A stretch of 35,180 bases of DNA from Sphingomonadaceae bacterium (GTDB lineage: Bacteria > Pseudomonadota > Alphaproteobacteria > Sphingomonadales > Sphingomonadaceae): NCBI GenBank assembly GCA_020850455.1, contig JADZEQ010000007.1, positions 1 to 35,180 of the forward strand, given 5' to 3'. The notes beneath the pieces are model-generated. The model was not told where the DNA came from. It saw only the letters and a program-made list of their open reading frames with translations, and made no database searches. This document shows positions 33,187 through 35,180 of the stretch, in pieces (position 1 is the first letter of the stretch; the number at the start of each line of letters is the position of its first letter). Both the position numbers and the translations under genes were made by a program.

Positions 33187-33993
33187 TCAGCGCGCAGCCA
33201 GCCAGATGATAGCGATGATCCCGGCTACGATACGATACCAAGCAAAGGGCGCAAAACCGCGGCGCGACACGATGCCGACGAACCATTTGATGACGACCAT
33301 TGCCACTATGAAACTGGTGACAAAGCCGATGCTGATCAGGCCAATCGGTAAATCGCCGCTGACCAGTGCCTGGCGATTGTCGAATAGTTCGAGCGTGGTT
33401 GCGCCCATCATCGTCGGTATAGCGAGGAAAAAGGAAAATTCCGCTGCGGTCCGCCGTTCGACCCCCAAGCACAGCGCGCCCATGATCGTTGCGCCGGAGC
33501 GGCTGACCCCGGGGATCATGGACAGGCACTGGATGATGCCGATGCCCAGTGCCTTGGCCGGGGCAATATCTGCAATCCCCTTGGTTTCAGACGGTTTGAC
33601 CAGCCGTTCGATAAGCAAAATCGCAATCCCGCCGATTAACAGCGCCCAGCCGACGATGATCGGCGAACCCAGCATGACGTCGATGATGTCCTTGATCGCG
33701 AGGCCGAGCAGTGCGGCCGGCATGAAGGCAAGCAATATGTTGACGATAAAGCGCAGCGACATGGGCTCGCGCCGCAATAGCCCTTGCGTCACCGCCCAGA
33801 AAGTCCGCCAATATAGGACAACCACCGCCAATATTGCCCCCAATTGGATGATGACATTGAACATCGCCCATTGCGCCGCATCATAGCCGAGCAGTTCCGA
33901 CGCGAGGATGAGGTGCCCGGTCGAGGAAACCGGCAGAAATTCGGTCAACCCCTCGACAATGCCGAGCAAGATGGCGGTAAGGATGAGCGACAT
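33187..33993 (-). CDS. Undecaprenyl-diphosphatase UppP
   Basis: A 268-aa membrane protein of the BacA/UppP family. Signatures: GLTEFLPVSSTGHLI near residue 15-30 and the active-site PGVSRSGATI with nearby Arg, plus several hydrophobic segments. It removes a phosphate from undecaprenyl diphosphate so the lipid carrier can be reused for peptidoglycan; overexpression gives bacitracin resistance. It lies 3 nt after the NDUFA9-like gene and is co-transcribed with it. Confidence 0.96.
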   Translation of the reverse strand: MSLILTAILLGIVEGLTEFLPVSSTGHLILASELLGYDAAQWAMFNVIIQLGAILAVVVLYWRTFWAVTQGLLRREPMSLRFIVNILLAFMPAALLGLAIKDIIDVMLGSPIIVGWALLIGGIAILLIERLVKPSETKGIADIAPAKALGIGIIQCLSMIPGVSRSGATIMGALCLGVERRTAAEFSFFLAIPTMMGATTLELFDNRQALVSGDLPIGLISIGFVTSFIVAMVVIKWFVGIVSRRGFAPFAWYRIVAGIIAIIWLAAR

Positions 33994-33996
33994 TAT

Positions 33997-34950
33997 TCAG
34001 GCTTCCCGCGCGGACATGACGGTGAATCGGCCCTGTCGGCGGTAACGCGCCAACCATGCAGGCGCGGCGCTGGCGATGGGCGTCGGCGATATGCCAAGAT
34101 CGCGGAGTGTCTTTGCACCCGTTGCTACAAGATTGTCGTCAGCCAACATCGCCCATTGATCCGCCGTGATCGGCGCGCCGGGCAACCAACCGGTCGCTTT
34201 GGCGATCAGCGCCGACAATGGGTCGGGCAGGTCGATGAGCGGCCTTGCATGGCCGGTTTGCGCACCGATCCATTGCCAAAGCGCGCGCATGGTCAAAATA
34301 TCCGTCCCGCCCAGTTCAAAATCGCCTGCATGCTCCCCCAGCGTAGCAGCGGTGATTGCGGCGGCCACATCGCCCACGAACACTGGCTGGACGCGTGTTG
34401 CAGGCGCAAAGATGGGGACGGCGGGTAGTGCGCGTAGCAGGGTGGCAAAGCGATTGGTCAGCGCATCCTCCCCCCCGAAAATCAGCGACGGGCGCAAGAT
34501 GGTCGCACGCGGCATGGCGGCGCGCACCGCCGCTTCGCCTGCAGCCTTGGCCCGACCATAAGCCGATGCGCTCTGCGCATCCGCGCCGATGGCGGAAATA
34601 TGGATAAGCCGCGCGCCGATTTGCGCAGCGGCCGCCGCGACATGACCGGCGCCATCACCCATCACGCGCGCCATGTCGGCAAAATTGCCCGCCAAATTGA
34701 TGATGATGTGGCTGCCCCATGCGGCGCGCAGCACCTGATCCGCGTTGCGCACGTCTGCGCCAACCAGTTGCACTTGCCCCAAATTGCCGAGCGCCCGAAC
34801 CCCATGCGCGCGTTCCGGGTGACGCTGGGCAATGCGCACGCGCGCACCCGCCAGCAATAAAGCCTCTGCCGCTGCGCGACCGACAAAGCCGCCGCCGCCG
34901 AAAATGGTGATGATCTGGCCTTCCAATGGGCGGGGGGAGGATGGGGACAT
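33997..34950 (-). CDS. NDUFA9-like NAD(P)-binding protein
   Basis: This 317-aa SDR-like protein has a Rossmann motif near the N-terminus (ITIFGGGGFVGRAAAEAL), a VGADVRNADQV segment and an YGRAKAAGE region matching the YxxxK pattern. Its length and layout match the complex I NDUFA9-like family common in alphaproteobacteria. The role may be complex I assembly or sugar-nucleotide/quinone-related oxidoreduction. ATG 34950 was chosen over the in-frame GTG at 34962 because GGTGTGAG lies at a suitable distance. Confidence 0.85.
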   Translation of the reverse strand: MSPSSPRPLEGQIITIFGGGGFVGRAAAEALLLAGARVRIAQRHPERAHGVRALGNLGQVQLVGADVRNADQVLRAAWGSHIIINLAGNFADMARVMGDGAGHVAAAAAQIGARLIHISAIGADAQSASAYGRAKAAGEAAVRAAMPRATILRPSLIFGGEDALTNRFATLLRALPAVPIFAPATRVQPVFVGDVAAAITAATLGEHAGDFELGGTDILTMRALWQWIGAQTGHARPLIDLPDPLSALIAKATGWLPGAPITADQWAMLADDNLVATGAKTLRDLGISPTPIASAAPAWLARYRRQGRFTVMSAREA

Positions 34951-35049
34951 GATGATACTCACACCTTGTGCAATCTATGGGCGCTGCATTGCCCCGTGCC
35001 CGTGCGCGGCGCAAGGGGGGATTGATCGGCAAAATCGGCGGGATGGGCG

Positions 35050-35077
35050 TTGACATCCGCCCGATGCTGGCTAAAGC
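35050..35077 (+). promoter_or_regulatory. Sigma-70-like promoter for tRNA-Leu
   Basis: A perfect -35 TTGACA (35050-35055) is followed, 16 bp later, by TAAAGC (35072-35077) as a weak -10. Transcription would begin near 35084, about 10 nt before the tRNA. Confidence 0.5.
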
Positions 35078-35093
35078 AGCGCCCCTACCCCGT

Positions 35094-35180
35094 GCCCAGA
35101 TGGCGGAATTGGTAGACGCACCAGCTTCAGGTGCTGGCGCTCGCAAGGGCGTGGAGGTTCGAGTCCTCTTCTGGGCACCA
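35094..35180 (+). tRNA. tRNA-Leu (anticodon CAG)
   Basis: A complete 87-nt type II tRNA. The acceptor GCCCAGA pairs with TCTGGGC, then A and encoded CCA end exactly at the window edge. The anticodon stem CCAGC/GCTGG encloses TTCAGGT, giving anticodon CAG (leucine CUG). The long variable arm (CGCTCGCAAGGGCG) is as expected for leucine. Confidence 0.97.

Noticed and set aside
35094..35180. tRNA-Leu 3' end as an attachment site
   Set aside because: The window ends at the CCA, so nothing downstream can be examined; no repeat of the 3' end was noticed within the window.

Overview
The window looks like ordinary chromosome from a GC-rich alphaproteobacterium, most likely a member of the Sphingomonadales. 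The evidence is a full-length CtrA response regulator, alphaproteobacterial gene orders (methyltransferase/comF/grxC/DUF1178; rsmI-yraN-gshB; aroK-aroB opposite xerD), a candidate GTTC-N7-GTTC SOS box, Flp pilins, and dense, often overlapping genes. Genus is not resolved. I see no rRNA, CRISPR array, insertion sequence, prophage or plasmid module.

Layout. 1-2126: a 13-bp repeat patch, a small HTH-like gene divergent from an S24/LexA-like repressor, and a secreted glycine-zipper protein. 2127-5084 (minus): msrC, arfB, an RluA-type pseudouridine synthase, wrbA and a pirin, with a LysR regulator divergent at 5203. 6161-7717 (minus): a Baeyer-Villiger type flavin monooxygenase. 7918-9750 (plus): a candidate 51-aa ORF, a DUF47 protein and a Pit phosphate transporter. 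9873-10586: ctrA with a strong terminator. 10671-11120 (minus): a PilZ protein. 11567-14363 (minus): rsmI, yraN, gshB and a DedA protein, head-to-head with an LpoA-like lipoprotein at 14362. 15551-17647: a small transaldolase, DUF2490 and DUF4197 envelope proteins. 17745-22216 (plus): radA, cvpA, a NifU-like gene, a Kef-type antiporter and DUF423, tightly packed. 22217-23910 (minus): aroK-aroB. 24007-29416 (plus): a large exported protein of unknown function, xerD, accA and an M48 metalloprotease with a LysM-like tail. 29517-30066 (minus): two Flp pilins. 30162-32926: mutT, a methyltransferase (minus), comF, grxC, DUF1178. 33002-35180: tRNA-Arg(CCT), uppP and an NDUFA9-like gene (minus), and tRNA-Leu(CAG) ending at the window edge.

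Functionally the genes are mainly housekeeping: redox repair and thiol metabolism (msrC, wrbA, gshB, grxC, mutT), translation quality (arfB, rsmI, the pseudouridine synthase), cell envelope (uppP, LpoA-like, M48, DedA), central biosynthesis (aroB, aroK, accA), phosphate uptake, and cell-cycle control (ctrA, with CtrA-like sites before ctrA and before one pilin gene).

I did not find a convincing new multi-gene system. The observations most worth checking are a hairpin that would mask the ribosome binding site of the M48 protease, a perfect inverted repeat just upstream of the S24 repressor, a small CPIC-containing ORF ending 4 nt before the phosphate-transport genes, start codons of rsmI and the LpoA-like gene that share one CATG, and a possible SOS box before radA.
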